A DNA stretch of 64,000 bases from Nymphaea colorata (GCF_008831285.2 NC_045139.1:20936412-21000411), one strand, 5' to 3'. Numbered from the stretch's first letter, positions 22,831 through 36,590 are shown. Numbers and translations: made by a program. Notes: generated by a model from the sequence alone, not told the origin.

Positions 22831-25800
22831 CTGATCTCAATCTGGAACAGTGTTTGGCCACTGCAAGGTGCATTATTGGATGGATAGTGGACAGGCAAGC
22901 CCAGCCTAACTGGCAAACTGACTGCGATGAGGACATAGGTCAAGTTGCCCAAGTGGATCTAGCTAGCTGAGCCCAGACCAAGGTTTAGGTGGCCAATGCA
23001 TGACTCTAAATCAGGAGGGTTAACAACGAACCCAGATATACGAAAGCGTCCGATTTTTCAAGCTAGTTGAACTCGAATTCGGTTTCGGAACCTTGATTTG
23101 CATCTAAGGCAAGAATTTGATTCGGCAACAATGGGGTTAGGTCAAGCTTATATCTAGTGGCTGGACCGGCCTGTTTAGTTACATGTCTAGCCATGGTGAA
23201 AGTTGGGCAGAAAGCTGATTAAAACTGGCCGTGAGATACATCGCAATGATGGGTAGCAATTATTCTGGTGGTGAAGCAACCAAAAATCCCCGCGTTTTAT
23301 GTGCAAGTTGTTCATTAATTCAAAGCAGGTTTCATGAACCAACCACCCAACGCACTTTTCCCCTCAACATTGATTGCTTTAGCAAAGGGAATAGATTCCA
23401 ACAGAAAATGGATGGACGGATGGATGGATATGCCCACCCCAGCGGATCCATAACTAGATCCAAATTCTTCCCGGGTGTTTAAACCGGTCCATATCCAAAT
23501 GCGGTGACTCATATGAGGCTAGATCCATAATTGAAGGTATAACCAACTCCCTGCATGCCCAGGTTCCCTTGTAAACTTTCGGTCACCAAACCCGGATCCG
23601 TGCAGTTTATGGACCGGAAAGGAGGTCCAAGTCCTCGACAGAGATGATGGAGAAGACCAGAGACATAAAGTTTCGAGAGAAATCATGACGATTACAACAA
23701 GCTCGCATCAAATTGTGATGCCTTTAAATGCTATCGGCGTCTTCTTTTCTCCTCCTCCTCTCTTTTTTTTCAACATGGATGATAAATTCATATTAGGTGC
23801 ACCCACTTATTGTTTATTGTTGTAGAGGTAAGGTTCAACCACAATCATGCCATGCAACTATAGCACAGGACCCACATGCATAAGCAATCTTTATTTGGTC
23901 CCTTTGACAGCCATTAGAAACCTACATCACAGGGACACCAGGCGCGACACGCCCAAGTTAACTTTTCACTAAAACTCGCGTCGAAACGGGCGCGACACGT
24001 CCATATGTGACTTGTACCACCCCTCCTCCCATTACATAAATAAATAAAAAAAAAATCTTAAAAACTTTGGTGATTTACCAAATGTCCAACACTTGCTTAG
24101 TCTAGCCCTACCCTATATTTGTATTTGGCACTGCTTGTGCTTGTGAACTACAAGCCACAGCCAAATATACATCACAAAATCCAAAACAAATACCAAACTC
24201 AAGAGAAAAAATTAGGTCCACCTACTTAATGGACTCTACATGTGAAAGAAGAGAGGGGAGGACAAGTATGGTGGTTTTGAAATGTTCAAAAATCTACTTA
24301 TTTAAGTCCTTTTAAGTATGGTGATTTACACTAAAGCAACGTGAATACAAAGCCAATGTAGACATCACATCTGGCAGGTGTGAGAAAGCTTTCGAACAAG
24401 GTCAGAAAATTGATTTGACTAGTGCAACTTGCTTTAAAACGCACTAGATGTGAAAAAGTTTTGTGGATGTGAGAGCCCAGTTTTCATCTTGGTAGTTTTG
24501 ACTTAAATGCTGGCTTTGTGCTTGAATCATAATAAACATGGAAACCGGAAAAATAGAAGGAAAACAGTAAAAGTGGGGTTTATGGTTAGGGTGCATTGAT
24601 TATGAGTTTGGCAAAAAGATTAAAATTAGTTGAGTGACAATGCATAGGAAAAGTAAGAATGGGGTAATTACTTTTTGTCTGTAAAGTTATCCTTACCATC
24701 GATACTCACACCTTTCCCTTCTTTTAACTAATATGGATCAGCCCAGGGGCATAGCAACCGGCTAGTAACACGTTCTTAGTTCTACCCTTGTGATTGCAAT
24801 AGTTGCATGCATAGCACTCGAGTCGAAAAGTATACCATAAGACCATACAGACCTTCAAGCAGCTTTACAACAGTTGCATGTATGGTACTCGAGTCGAAGA
24901 GTGTACTATAAGACCACACACAGATCTTTAACCAGTTTTGACCTCAGAAACAAAAAAGGAGTTTTTGCCTCTCACTCGGACAATAAATTTTCACTACTCA
25001 TTCAAAAAAAAAAACAAAAAAAACACACACACACACCCAAATCAAAATGCAACTATTGCTCTCAAAGAGTGCAAAAAGTACACGTTATTAATATTATTCC
25101 TATTATTATTATACATCAAGATTTCTTACTCTAAGGCCATCATTCCAATCTAAGCTTTTAAATAACCCCTACTGTTATAGCAAAGACATTATTCAAGCAC
25201 TATTCATGTGACTTCCTCCGTCTACTAAAAAAATAAATAAATAAATAAAAGAAAAGTGAAGGTGATAAGGGCTACTTAATTTATGCCTTGTTAGTGTGGA
25301 ATAAGGCAAGAAAGGGCATTAGATTCAAAGATGTCACTAAGAGATGAAAGAGATTTTTCAGCCAATGCTTGTCATAGCCTCATTAATGAAGTCTATGGAC
25401 TTTGGTGGCGTACTCATTTTACTCTCTTTTAAAAAGGGAAATAAAAGTATTTCTCAAACGTTTTTCTTTATTTATGTGAATAGTAAATATTTGCATAATA
25501 CTTGAAAAAACAAAGAAAGCAGCACCACGTTGGAAAAAAAAAAACCAAAATAGAGAAAAAAAAATCAAGAGAGAGAAATAGAGATCAATTTAATTTTATA
25601 TATGTTGGCTGAAAGTGCTTTGTTATATGTGACAACAATTGAATATATTAAGAAAAGGAGAAAAGGGGGATTACGTTACATTGATGGATCCAAGTTTCCA
25701 AACCACAAAAATTATCAACCGTTGAACAGCCGGACAGGTGGGCTCTTCCTCTCAAATATCATGCAAGTACCACCCTCTCTTTATATTAAAATTTCTACCC

Positions 25801-26240
25801 AAGCTATTATTTTTAATGTTATTAATATGTCATTCTTTATATGTTATAAAAAAAAAAGCTGCACTCCATTGCTGAGCTGAGGACGCACGGATTCGATCAC
25901 ACCGTTCAATAAGAAACAACCCCAATATTCGATCACACCGTTGAAGCATGTTCTGTTCATTTTTAATTAGAAAAAATTATCCGCCAATACAAGCCTGTAA
26001 TAGTCAGCGTTATTATTAGGTTGCCAAGTTTTTTTCTTAGCGAATCAAGGAGATTAGCAAAATCAGAAAGCATGCGACATATTTAAAAAATACATAGAAC
26101 ATATAAACAGAAGGCCTCACCTTCCTTGTGAAGCAATAATTTTATTGAGAACATGAAAATAACAATTGGCTATGTAGTAAACAAATATATAACCACATAT
26201 ACATTATTACGGTAAATAATTTACATGCAATGTTGAGAAA
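22831..26240. other. Intergenic, no gene recognised
   Basis: No convincing exon. It contains a GGAT-rich tetranucleotide stretch near 23410, an (AC)n tract near 25025, and the 71-bp duplication listed separately. Confidence 0.45.
24801..24942. repeat. 71-bp imperfect tandem duplication
   Basis: Copies at 24801-24871 and 24872-24942 share AGTTGCATG, ACTCGAGTCGAA and TATAAGACCA/CATAAGACCA blocks in the same order and spacing. Confidence 0.8.
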
Positions 26241-26256
26241 CTATATAATAATTTTT

Positions 26257-26268
26257 TTATAAAAGAAA
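26257..26268 (+). promoter_or_regulatory. Possible TATA element of the F-box gene
   Basis: TTTTATAAAAGA lies about 425 bp before the start codon, upstream of a GA-rich leader. Position fits a promoter with a long leader, but no transcript evidence is available. Confidence 0.25.
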
Positions 26269-26451
26269 AAAAGAGTGAAATGTTGAGAAAGAAGGAAGAA
26301 AAAGAGGGCACCGTCTAAGTCCCAAGTCTGACCAACTAACAGATACAGACACTACCCTCCGAGGAAGAAGAGTAAAGAGAAGTTTTGGAAGGGTCGGGCT
26401 TTGCTTCCCGGAGCGACTAAGGACAAAGAAGAGAAGATGGTGCCCCAGTAA

Positions 26452-26649
26452 TTGATCCCAACTACAAGGCCTGATAAGCTTCCCCTCTGTACGCAACCAT
26501 TATTACTTCTCTTCTCTTCCTTCCTTTTGGCCGAGATAGTCAAGAGCGAGGAACGGACGAAAAAAGAAGATGAGAAAAGTGCCGAGTTAAAGGAAGCAGA
26601 GATGGCGCAGGAAGCGAGCAGGTTCCAGGACGAGCAGGCTGAGAAGTAA
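26452..26649 (+). other. Possible upstream ORF in the F-box leader
   Basis: A 65-codon open frame ends at TAA 26647-26649, 34 bp before the main start at 26684. It contains an acidic, lysine-rich stretch after about residue 30. If it lies within the transcript it could reduce translation of the main frame. No conservation could be tested. Confidence 0.3.
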
Positions 26650-26683
26650 GAAGAAGAAGACAGGGACGGAGGATAGTGGGAGA

Positions 26684-26808
26684 ATGGAGAGCCTGGCCAT
26701 GCTCAGGCAACTAACCTCCCATATCCACCTTCATGTCCTCTGGGAGATCTACGACGCTGATTCTGCAGCGCGTTCTTCTTCTTCCTCTGCTCGCCTCAAT
26801 CCCGAAAG
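26684..26808 (+). CDS. F-box protein (At5g15710-like), coding exon 1
   Basis: The ATG opens a 125-bp exon starting MESLAMLRQL and ending CCC GAA AG|GTAGGC. Splicing to the acceptor at 30916 completes an arginine codon and gives RWCFISLDSGSNSEGHYK leading straight into the long exon, with no stop. This start was chosen because the RWCFI junction peptide recurs, from memory, in plant relatives, and because the total of 446 aa agrees with about 448 aa for Arabidopsis At5g15710. A search starting at 30969 would lose the first 59 residues. The exon carries a short serine run before the junction and no known domain. Confidence 0.85.
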
Positions 26809-29800
26809 GTAGGCCCCTCCTTTTCCTTATTGTCTTCTTTTTCTTTTCTTTTGGTTGTTCTTTTCTGCTAATTTGAACGGCTTGTTTTTCGGCATGTTCT
26901 TGTTGGGTGGTTTCTCTCTCTCGCTGCTTTCTTTCTCTCTTTAAAAATCGTGGTTACGGGCGGTATCATGGTGGTTTTTGATGCACTGAAAATTTGTGGA
27001 CCTGATTTCGGGAAGTTGGTCTTGGTGTCATGCTTTATACCGTAGCCTTCCGACCTTTCCTGGCTTCCTGAATGAGTTTGGAGCATTTAAATTCCAGCAG
27101 AGGGGATATTTTTATGTTTATCTGTGTCTGTTTTAGGTCCTCTTCGTTTCTGCTGTTGATGTTAATTGGAGATTATGGTTCTGTGCTCTAGATTTTCATA
27201 TGTTTTGCTTTCTTTTCAGTTGTAGATGCTTTGATGGTGATTTTGGGCTCATCTCTCACTTGTAGATTTATCTGGGTGAAGTTGGTATTTTTCATATGTT
27301 CAAATTTCTGGACAAGTAGAAGTATCAGAGGGTCTAGGTGTCTTATCTTCTTCTTTTTCTGCTGTTGGCCTTCTTTGGTATTTCATTTTCCTACTTTTTG
27401 CTTGGCCTTCTAAGGTTTTCTTTAGCTAGTTTTTTGTTGGTTTTCTCGTCAGACGCTTAGATGGTGAGTTTGATGCATCGAACACTAGTCGACGTGGGAC
27501 TCTGAAGTCTGTGTGTCCACTTCACCTCGGGTGTGTTGCTTTGATGTGCCATATTTACTCTGAGATGGGAGACAGTTTTCTGCTCGATAAGGGCAATTTC
27601 TTTGGTCCTTCTGGTTTCCCAAATAAATTAGTAGATCGCTTCTCAATGCCTCTTTGAAAATTTAAAGGAAAGTTTCCTCGTATCGAGTCTGTTCGTAAAC
27701 GGATCTTCTATATTTTTCCATTAGGACATCTTGATGCATTTAGTTTGTAATTTTCTTTTTTCTTTTTGGGGTTTTCTTCTTGCCATTGTCGTTCTTGTAT
27801 TGGACTTTTTGGATCCTGTCTGTTGCACAATTCTTTCTAAATGTAGTTTCTGCAATTATATGTGGTTAGATTAATGTAAATCTTTTCTTGACCAAGAAAG
27901 AAGCTTTTTCAACATCCATGTGATCTACGATCTTCTACTGGAAGTAGGGCGAGAGTAACTTGGTCGTATATCCCGGAAGTGCCGCAATCGTTTGACATTT
28001 TTTTTTTTTGATGTTTATTTATCAGCAGTTTTCTGTTGTGAAGGCACACACACGATTCTTTTCCCCCTTCGATGTCTTTGTGTGTGTCCATGTTTGTGTA
28101 TGTGTTGAATACTGGAAAATTGAATACGTTTACCTTTTTTGTCCTTCAAATTCTTGTGTTAGTTTTTATAATTTTTGTGCTTTTCTTATCTTATCTTTAG
28201 GATATTTTAAGGTGGCGTGTTTGAACTTCCTTTTGTTCTTTCGGTTTTAAGGATTGGTGAAGTTTTTGTCATGGGGTTTGAGGTTTTCAAATTCTTAGTG
28301 GATAACTTTCGCTACTTTTTTATTGACTTAAGTTGCTTCAGCATTTATGGTTTGTCTCCAAAAGCAGAAAGACCGATATTCTTCGGTGATGTTATAGCTT
28401 TCCCCTAGAGTTGTTTGTTGATGGTGAGCGCTATGTTGTTTTAACTTAGAGGTGGACCGGTGGTTAATTTCTTTTTTTTTCTCATAATTCTTCTTGGGTT
28501 CAGGGCAGATAAAAACCTGGGGGGGCTGAAAGGGGGTGTTGCTGGTGTGGGGTACTCACTGAATTATGTAGGTTCTTGAATTTGTTATTATGGTTTGACC
28601 TTGTATATGCAATTTCTTTCCGCTTAATCTATATTTTTTGGTTTGATGATTGGTCTATGTCTGCTTTCATTTACTATGGTGCATAAGCATGGGGTAAAGT
28701 TATAATATGTATTTCTTGATGGTAATAAGAATAGTAATTGATTTGCTCTATGTTTAGTAATTGATTTGCTCCATGTTTCTCCCCAGGTGGAGTAATGGAG
28801 GTGGATACAAATTGAAAAAAAACATGCATTTCAATGTAGAGACATTGCTACTCTAGTGAATGAATTGTATTATCTGGCTAGAGAGACACTCTGGTGCATA
28901 ATCCAGTGGGCATGGTACATTTGTAATTCATGGTGTTAATAGAAATATTAGTAGATTTTCGCCTGTGTGGGCTCGCTGTTTCGTCACTTTCATCCCAAGT
29001 GGAGAAATGGTGGTTGATACATTTTGAAGAAACATGGAGTCATTGCTACTCTAGTGATGAAATTGTAGTAGCTTGCTGGCTGCTTCTGTGCAGTTTCTAA
29101 CGGATTTCATATCATTCGTATGAATCATGATACTTGCATGGTGTTTGTCAAATTCAGGAAGAGTACCTTTATTGTGCTTAGACAAATGTGTCAGTGGTGT
29201 CTATGTTGAGCATTTAGTAAAATGTCAAAGGCAAACATCTAAAAGAGAATGGAAGTACATTATGGAGAATTAATAAAACGACACTGTGAAAGCTTCATCT
29301 GAGTTGGGTTTTGACCCAGGAAGAGTAGGGAAAATGATGGGATTCCAGAATTTACACTGCTTACGGAGGGAACCAATGCATCCTGTGCCATTGCTTGTGG
29401 CTGTTACAAGTTGCATATATGGTACTGTTGATAGTGATATATGCATCAATTGAGACACATATTGTTGGCCTGGGCAACCTTTACTTTGTCTAAAGGTTCC
29501 TCACCATACTAAGGCAGTCAAAACACAACATGAGGAAGTGCAGGACTTCTTTCACCCCCAACATTCTTTAATACTTGGAATCAGGTGAAGAAAATTGGTG
29601 GGGGAAATGTCCAACTTTGTTCACCCAGTTTTTGAATGTAAAAGTACACTCAAAATAGGTGGTTGGTTACAGATATTCTTGATATAAACCTAGATACGTG
29701 GCAACTTGAACATTTGGTTATATTTTACCGTCTCGCTTCTGGTCATGCCTTTGTGTTCCTCCTGTAAATAGCACTTTACGGGAGAGTTACTCCTAGTACC

Positions 29801-29920
29801 ATTAGCTTATGGTTCCCCTCCTTTTATTGGAAAATCCAATAATACCAACCTTAGTGACCACCTTAATTTGTCTGGGGATTTTCTAGGACAGTAGTTCGCA
29901 CTGTGTGTGAGCACTTACAG

Positions 29921-29984
<64 letters not shown>

Positions 29985-30916
29985 GTGTATGACGAGGAGT
30001 GGAGTCCCTTTGATGATTGCTGTGTTTTCTTTATTTTTGGTAGCTTGCTGATGTTTGTGTGTTATTTTCACATTGGGCATGTAGGTAACACTACTCAAAA
30101 GATAAAAGGAGTTGGGCAGCTGAACACTATTTGAGAAGATGATCATGATTTACTTATGGCAGATAGCTTCCTGCCTACTAGGGGAATCCAACCACTTGTT
30201 TAGGATAGGATGATCCCATATTTAGCCTTGAGCAAGTCTTAGGAGGGAGATGGGAGATTGGTCAACAGGCTCGCTTAGTTTAAATATGGTGGAGTATTTC
30301 TTCCAACTAAGATGCAATGACCTACTTATTTATTGTGGATGGCATAATCAGAAATCCAGACAATCACCTTTTTTTTTGTTTTTAGCTTAGATCTGGAAGG
30401 ATATTCACAGACGAAACATCTTCCATAAGGATGATACAAACTCTACTATTTGCTAGCAATAACAAGGTTAGGACTTAGGAGCTGTGGTGTTTGCATCGTG
30501 TTTTTATTACAATAGTTACAGTATTAGGCTATTAGCATGGTCATGGGCTGCTTTGGTATGATAAGGTGTGAATGTAATGGTGTAGGTGTTAGCCAGTCTT
30601 GACTATAAATGTGGCTTCTGTAGCTTCTTGATAGAATTGAGAGCATATTAGGACTTGGTGCTAGAGAAGAGGCTTTTGGGAGAAATTCCCATCTTTTGGA
30701 ATTTGGAAGGTCAGATTAATTATAACTGATTTTCTCAATGTTGCTTGATTTATAATTTGAAAGTACCCTTTTCTATGCTGTAAAATCGATAGTTTCTTTT
30801 TGTGATAAGTTTATGTATAACTGTGTAATGTTTTAGATTGTTTTTATATAATCCATGCTTCTAGTAGGCTTTATCTCAAACAGGATTCACTAATTTTTTG
30901 TTGTTTTCCTGCACAG
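26809..30916 (+). other. 4.1-kb intron of the F-box gene
   Basis: GT at 26809 and AG at 30915-30916 bound the intron. It is T-rich on the sense strand and contains a (CT)n tract at 29924-29977. Two related segments near 28785-28880 and 28993-29080 share GGTGGATACAAATT-like and CATTGCTACTCTAGTGA blocks. No nested gene or recognisable transposon was seen. Confidence 0.82.
29924..29977. repeat. (CT)n microsatellite in the F-box intron
   Basis: Uninterrupted CT dinucleotide tract of about 54 bp. Confidence 0.97.
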
Positions 30917-32132
30917 ATGGTGCTTTATTAGCTTAGATAGTGGTTCAAACAGTGAAGGTCACTATAAAATGATAAAAGGAGTGAAGTCGGAGGTAATGAA
31001 GCCCGGTGAAGCAAAGGGCCCACCGTCCAAGAAAGCACGAAGAGACAAGAACCATGAGATTGTTATGGACGAGAACATCTGGAAAGAATTTCCAGAGGAT
31101 TTGTTTGAAGTTGTTATTGCAAGGTTGCCTGTTGCCACCTTTTTCCGGTTCCGTTCTGTCTGCCGCAAGTGGAACTCCTTACTCTCATCGCATAGTTTCT
31201 CACAGCAGTGTGCTCAAGTCCAGCAACCTTGTCCTTGGTTTTACACCATAACCCACGAGAACACTAACAGTGGAGCTATGTACAACCCTTTGCTAAAGAA
31301 ATGGCATCACCCTCTCATGCCTGCCTTCCCCGCAAAAGGAATTGTTCTTCCAGTGACCTCAGCTGGTGGCCTGGTTTGCTTTCTTGATATTGGTCACAGA
31401 AACTTCTTTGTCTGCAATCCACTAACACAGTCTTTCAAGGCTTTGCCTTCAAGGTCTGTTCGTGATTGGTCGCGTCTTGCAGTTGGCATGACTCTGACTG
31501 CAGAATCTACTGAAAGTGGATACAAGATCATGTGGCTAGAAGCAAACGGAGATTATGAAGTCTATGACTCTGTTAGTAACAGTTGGACACGTCCAGGAAG
31601 TTTGCCTTCTTGTGTCAAGCTTCCTCTTGATTTGAACTTCCGCTCTCAGACTGTTTCTGTTGGCAGAGTTCTCTATTTCATGCGTTCCAGTCCAGATGGC
31701 CTTGTCACCTACAACATGGAGAGCCATGTGTGGCGGCAATTTAGCATTCCACTTCCACCGCACTCAAATGACCATACGCTGGCAGAATGCAGCAGTCGTA
31801 TCATGCTTGTTGGCTTGTTGACTAAGAATGCAGCAACGTGTGTGTGCATATGGGAGCTTCAGAAGATGACCCTTTTGTGGAAGGAGGTTGACAGAATGCC
31901 AAATATGATGTGCTTAGAGTTTTATGGCAAGCAGGTGCGTATGACGAGCTTGGGTAACAAGGACCTTCTTTTGCTGTCATTGCGCTCTAAGCAGATGAAT
32001 CGCCTGGTTCTCTATGACATCTCAAACAAAAAGTGGACGAAAGTGCCAGGATGCATGCTTCCTCGAGGTCGGAAGAGGCAGTGGATAGCTTGCGGTACGT
32101 CTTTTGTGCCATGTAGAACTGCTGCTGCTTGA
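30917..32132 (+). CDS. F-box protein (At5g15710-like), coding exon 2
   Basis: The exon holds 404 codons, up to TGA at 32130-32132. A basic stretch KKARRD, a possible nuclear signal, precedes the F-box EFPEDLFEVVIARLPVATFF...RKWNSLL at about residues 95-135 of the 446-aa protein. F-boxes bind SKP1 and so link the protein to an SCF ubiquitin ligase. The rest resembles the kelch-like F-box-associated repeats: WFYTITHEN, SAGGLVCFLDIGHRNFFVCN, YEVYDSVSNSWTRPGS, LLTKNAATCVCIWELQKMTL and the end PRGRKRQWIACGTSF. These match the Arabidopsis At5g15710 family closely. The substrate is unknown. The gene stands alone, with no lesion seen. Confidence 0.95.
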
Positions 32133-35100
32133 TCTGCGTTGACGTCGTTGTATTGAGATTCTGATATATAGGTAACCTTTTAGAGATATAAGCTTGTTCC
32201 GACAACAGATTTGATGGTGGTGGAGGTGGTAATGGTGGGGTTGATGCTGACGGTAAAAAATTGTACTTCAGATGTGAAAAATCCTCAATCCTGTGGAATA
32301 CAACACAAATTTAAAAGCTAACGTCTTTACCTTGAAGAAGTAAAAATGATGTATTCTTGGTCTCCGGTGTTTGTTCTCAATTTTGCTGATAATACTTTTT
32401 CGGCATTAGCGCTACGATATGACGTCACATAGAGAATTCGGCCTGCCATTGTATGCCTATATTCGTTTGATTTCTTATGCAAAAAAAAAAAGCATAATAC
32501 TTTTGATTGAAATAGATATAATATTGGACCTTTTGCTTCATGCTTTATATGATTTACGTGCTATTTTCATGTGCCCATGTCGACGAGGATTTTGGACCCT
32601 TTTTCTTCATGCGTCGTCAGTTGTTTTTCGAAAGTAGTGGACTGTGTATTGGATTGTTCAATAATTTTATTGGTTGCTGGATCTTGGAGAGCCATGTCAC
32701 TGCGCTCAGGGGGTGGAAATCGAAAAATTGAAAATGACCAAAATACCCTTATCAAAACAATAAATAACATGATTTTAGAAAGGGTAAGAAATGATTTAAA
32801 AAAGTAAAAAGGTTTAAAATGTAATTTAATGCCCATCGCTCTTTGGTGTATGTTTGCTGCATGCACACCTCCATGCAACTCATTTCATGGCGATGTATGT
32901 ATGATATTGATAGAATGGTTGGTTCGAAAGATTGGTTGGTAGTAGTTGTCGTAGTTTAGACTCAGCCTCCCTCCCTCTCCATCCGAACCCTCTTCCCAGC
33001 CTCACTTGTCTGACGCGTTTTGTTTTTGGTTGAACAAAGTACCATTTCACAGACTATGAACAATGACGCAGTTCGGCCAAACCTCGAGAGAGATCAACCC
33101 CATTGTCGCTCTTCCAAATATATATTTTTTTGGTTTCTCGGTGGTCTTAATTGGAAAACTCGTATTAACTAAATGCAAGGGAAGCACATTGTTTTTATGT
33201 TATTTTCCATTACCTAAGATCTTGCTATTAGAACTTTGTAACCACATTTGAGAGAGCAACTTTGTGTCAACGTTCCAACGTCCCATTCAGTTGACTGCCG
33301 CGATTTAAGCAGAGTGCCGAAATAACAAGCGGGTAAAGCTCTAATCAGGAATCTTTAGAAAAAGACAACACAGAGAAACTGGAAGAACAGATCTCGCGAC
33401 CTGATACCAAAGTCTTCCAACTCGACGCTCTCCAGGATCCCATCTTAATAGTTAATACCTTCTCCAACATTCAATTACCACCTCCTCACATGTTTTAATT
33501 GAACTTTAGATCCAAAGCTGCATTAAAAAAAATGTGTTTTAAAAAATCTTCATAGACAAACCATAATTTCAATACCATGAATTTAAATTCAAGCTACATG
33601 TTAAAACCCATAAATTTAAAATTGGCTTGAAAAAGAGGAAGTCAGACCTTAACTCCATATGAAAAAAAATCTCAGAACCATAGATCTAAAATCTATGGTG
33701 AGACAAACACAAGGTGCCATTAGATTCACGGACCAACTTTGTTGCTATCTTTGGTTGTAGCAAATTCGCATTGGATTCAATCGTTCATGAATTTAGGTAC
33801 TCCAGATCCAATCCTTTTTCTCAATGCCGCACCTGGGATAAGCCCTCATGCATAATGCACGAGCCTGTTAGAACCGACCAGGAAGCGGCCGCATTCTCGT
33901 GACAGTCGGCCTCGGCCACAAAAGAAAAAGGCACGGAATTTCAACTGACCGACAGAAAACCAAGCAATTGTAGAAGCCAAGCTGGTGACGACGATACAGG
34001 CTAGGCAACATACGGAGATCTCTAGAATTTCGCCAACACTGCGTAGGTGCAAAAAGTTCAAAGCCGCCTTCTAAATGAATCTCTAATCATGGATTCGGAC
34101 TTTGTACTGAACATTCAGTTTAAAATCGAAAGCCGGGTGATGACGAAATGAGAGCACAAAAGTAATTTCCAGTCATTTTCGTACATCACTATTAAAATAT
34201 AATTAGAAGAATTATAATTTCCTATCCTCCAAACGTCCACAAAATGTTGCTAGCTAGCAGATCCACTGAGTAATCAATCTGCTCAATCCTACCTGCATTT
34301 AGGAGCCAAGAGATAATCAAACTAGCAGCTAAGAACCAATTTTACATAATGAAATTCGCAAAAATCATTTTATTTGAAAAGGAATAAACCACCAAAAAGA
34401 AGGCAACAAACAATACAGAACAGGTAAGGTCACAAATATTGATCAGTAGTAATCTAACCAGACGCCTTAAAGATCAATTGAGTAGCATTATTTAGCATAA
34501 AATTACTTGGGCTCTCCTTAGTCTCGCTTCCAAATACCAATCCCTCTTTTCCGTAACAAAACCTAAGAAACAGCAAGCTGCAGCAGGAACTGACAGCATG
34601 TATCAGTTTGACACCATCTCATATTCAAAGGAGCACAGTATTCTTTGTTGGGCTAATTTAGGTGCAGGTTCATGAATTCTTTGCCATTTAGTGGAAATAA
34701 ATTGTAGATAAGCCCATATCAGGTGCCTAGATTAGATGAGGTCACAATATGTTACCATACTGCGGAGTTTATCTGCCTCTTCTTTGATAAATATTACATG
34801 ATCCAACTCTCTTCCTAATGGAAATTTTCCTTCTCTAAGGTTCTAAATTGTGTTTTTTTCTTTTTCTTTTTTTCTATCAATTGGTGCTACACTAGCAAAA
34901 TTAACTAAATAACAAGCTCTTCTCGTATAAAGGTGAACACCAAATACCTATATATTGGACAAGTATTCAGCAACATCGATGTCAAGGATCTTTTGGGCAA
35001 GGAAAAGATCGCCATAAACTTTTCAGAGCATAACCAAGCACTATGTTCTTTTTTGCATGGAACTCTGGCAACTTGAAGTCTCTGGATCAGTTGACGGATT

Positions 35101-36344
35101 GATTAAGTGTTTCCGAACTGGAACTTCCAAAGAAGCAAAAGATTCCTTAGAAGTTCAACTGGTTGGAGAGGAGATAACACTATTAAGTTCAAACCTAATT
35201 AAGCTGTGAAAGATTTACATGTACAGACTTAATTACACAGTTTAAGAAGTATACTTGACACCGAAGCTCAAACCTTGATAAAATCTGTAAAGATCAAGTA
35301 CCAATCACAAACAAAAAGCTAGTAAGTTCAAAGAAAAATGAAAACCAAAAGTGCTCATGTTAACTAAAAAACAATTGTGAACATAAACCTAAACCAGTAA
35401 ATAAATAAATAAATTTGGAACTTTTGTAACAAGTTAGCAACAAACATAATAATAGGCATAATACTCTTAATGAAGTTCAGAAAAGGAAAGCTCCAAAAAA
35501 TTGTTTTTGAAGTAAAAAAAAAAAAAATCAAGCATAATTTTACTCTTTTAGAGAAGGAAAAAACACATTCAACTTCAGGGAAAAAAGAAAAACTTAAATA
35601 AGGAAATCGACAGCACAAAAATCTTCTGAATCGAGACATCACCTTGTTGACTGTGCTACTCGCTTCTACATTGACCTAGTCCGTTCCGGGTGATACAATT
35701 GGACATGTATCTGATTGATCTAGGTTCAACATAATGTAACCTTGATTCTCGTAGTTAAAAAAAAAAAATCGCAAGCCAAAGAGAGAATTTAACAAGTCAT
35801 GGTCTATCACAAGAATAAGTGTATAACCAAGTCAAATAGATTATAGATTCTTTTATATATAGGCTTAACTCGATGGTTCTTTCCTTCCCTTACAGTAACT
35901 TGACAAAAATTCTCACAGAAGCAAGAAGATGGCTAATTAGCATTAAGCGAAAATACAAAATAAAGCCTAAGCTTCCCAAAGTACACAGCAATATAGTAGA
36001 TGGAATCGGATCATGCAAACTTTAGGCAGCTTTGCTGATCGAATAAACGGGACGCAGCCATGATATGCTGATACAGCAAACCCACGCATTCTAATCAAAT
36101 ACTGCCCAACTGTTCACATAAGCTAAGTAACATCAAAACCAAATCAACTCCATCAAGAAATGCAGATAAACTGACTTCTTCCGACAATGTAAACAAAGAG
36201 TACCACAAAATTCAATTAAAGATCGATCATAAACCAAAAACACACGAAAAGTTTCCCAGAATAACGTCCCGCCTAACGCAACAGAAAGAGAAAAAACAGG
36301 GGAACCCGCAGATCCACACGCAGCATCTAGCCTTATGGCCTTAC
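32133..36344. other. Intergenic and untranslated DNA, no gene recognised
   Basis: It holds the F-box 3' untranslated region at the left and presumably that of SEC61 gamma at the right, facing each other. Short open frames here lack domains. A small perfect hairpin is listed separately. Confidence 0.5.
33670..33703. repeat. Small inverted repeat (hairpin)
   Basis: CCATAGAT (33678-33685) pairs with ATCTATGG (33691-33698) across a 5-nt loop. TCTCA (33670-33674) and TGAGA (33699-33703) extend the stem after a 3-nt bulge. Confidence 0.7.
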
Positions 36345-36460
36345 CTAACCAGATCCGACGATGATATTGTTGATGGGGATGAAGATCAGCTTGACGAAGA
36401 AGCCAACGAACCCCATCACCACGAAACCGATAGCCGTCCTGAACGCAACCTTAGTGAACT
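36345..36460 (-). CDS. SEC61G: SEC61 gamma subunit, exon 2
   Basis: Joined to exon 1 through GAG (E), it encodes [20 protein letters not shown] followed by [18 protein letters not shown] and TAG at 36345-36347. This contains the single transmembrane helix of SEC61 gamma/SecE, the tail-anchored subunit that clamps the two halves of the SEC61 alpha channel in the ER membrane and so supports co-translational import of secretory proteins. Total length is 69 aa, as in Arabidopsis. The acceptor is GTGCAG at 36461-36466. The two exons are each too short to stand out as open frames, so the gene is easily missed. Confidence 0.95.
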
Positions 36461-36590
36461 CTGCACGATAAAAAGAGAGGGAGTATCATCAGGGCACAAA
36501 CAAACGGAGATCAACAAAGAAAAAGAAACGACCGATGCATCTTTGTTGAGGGAGAAACACTTGGATCAGGCAAAGGAGAAAACAAAAAAC
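36461..36590 (-). other. Intron of SEC61 gamma
   Basis: A 130-bp intron with GT at 36590-36589 and AG at 36462-36461 on the minus strand, pyrimidine-rich before the acceptor. Confidence 0.9.

Noticed and set aside
29883-30146. Arg/Glu and Leu/Ser repeat open frames across the (CT)n tract.
   Set aside because: They are dinucleotide-repeat artefacts inside the F-box intron.
31536-31763. Minus-strand open frame within the F-box exon.
   Set aside because: Antisense shadow of the F-box gene.
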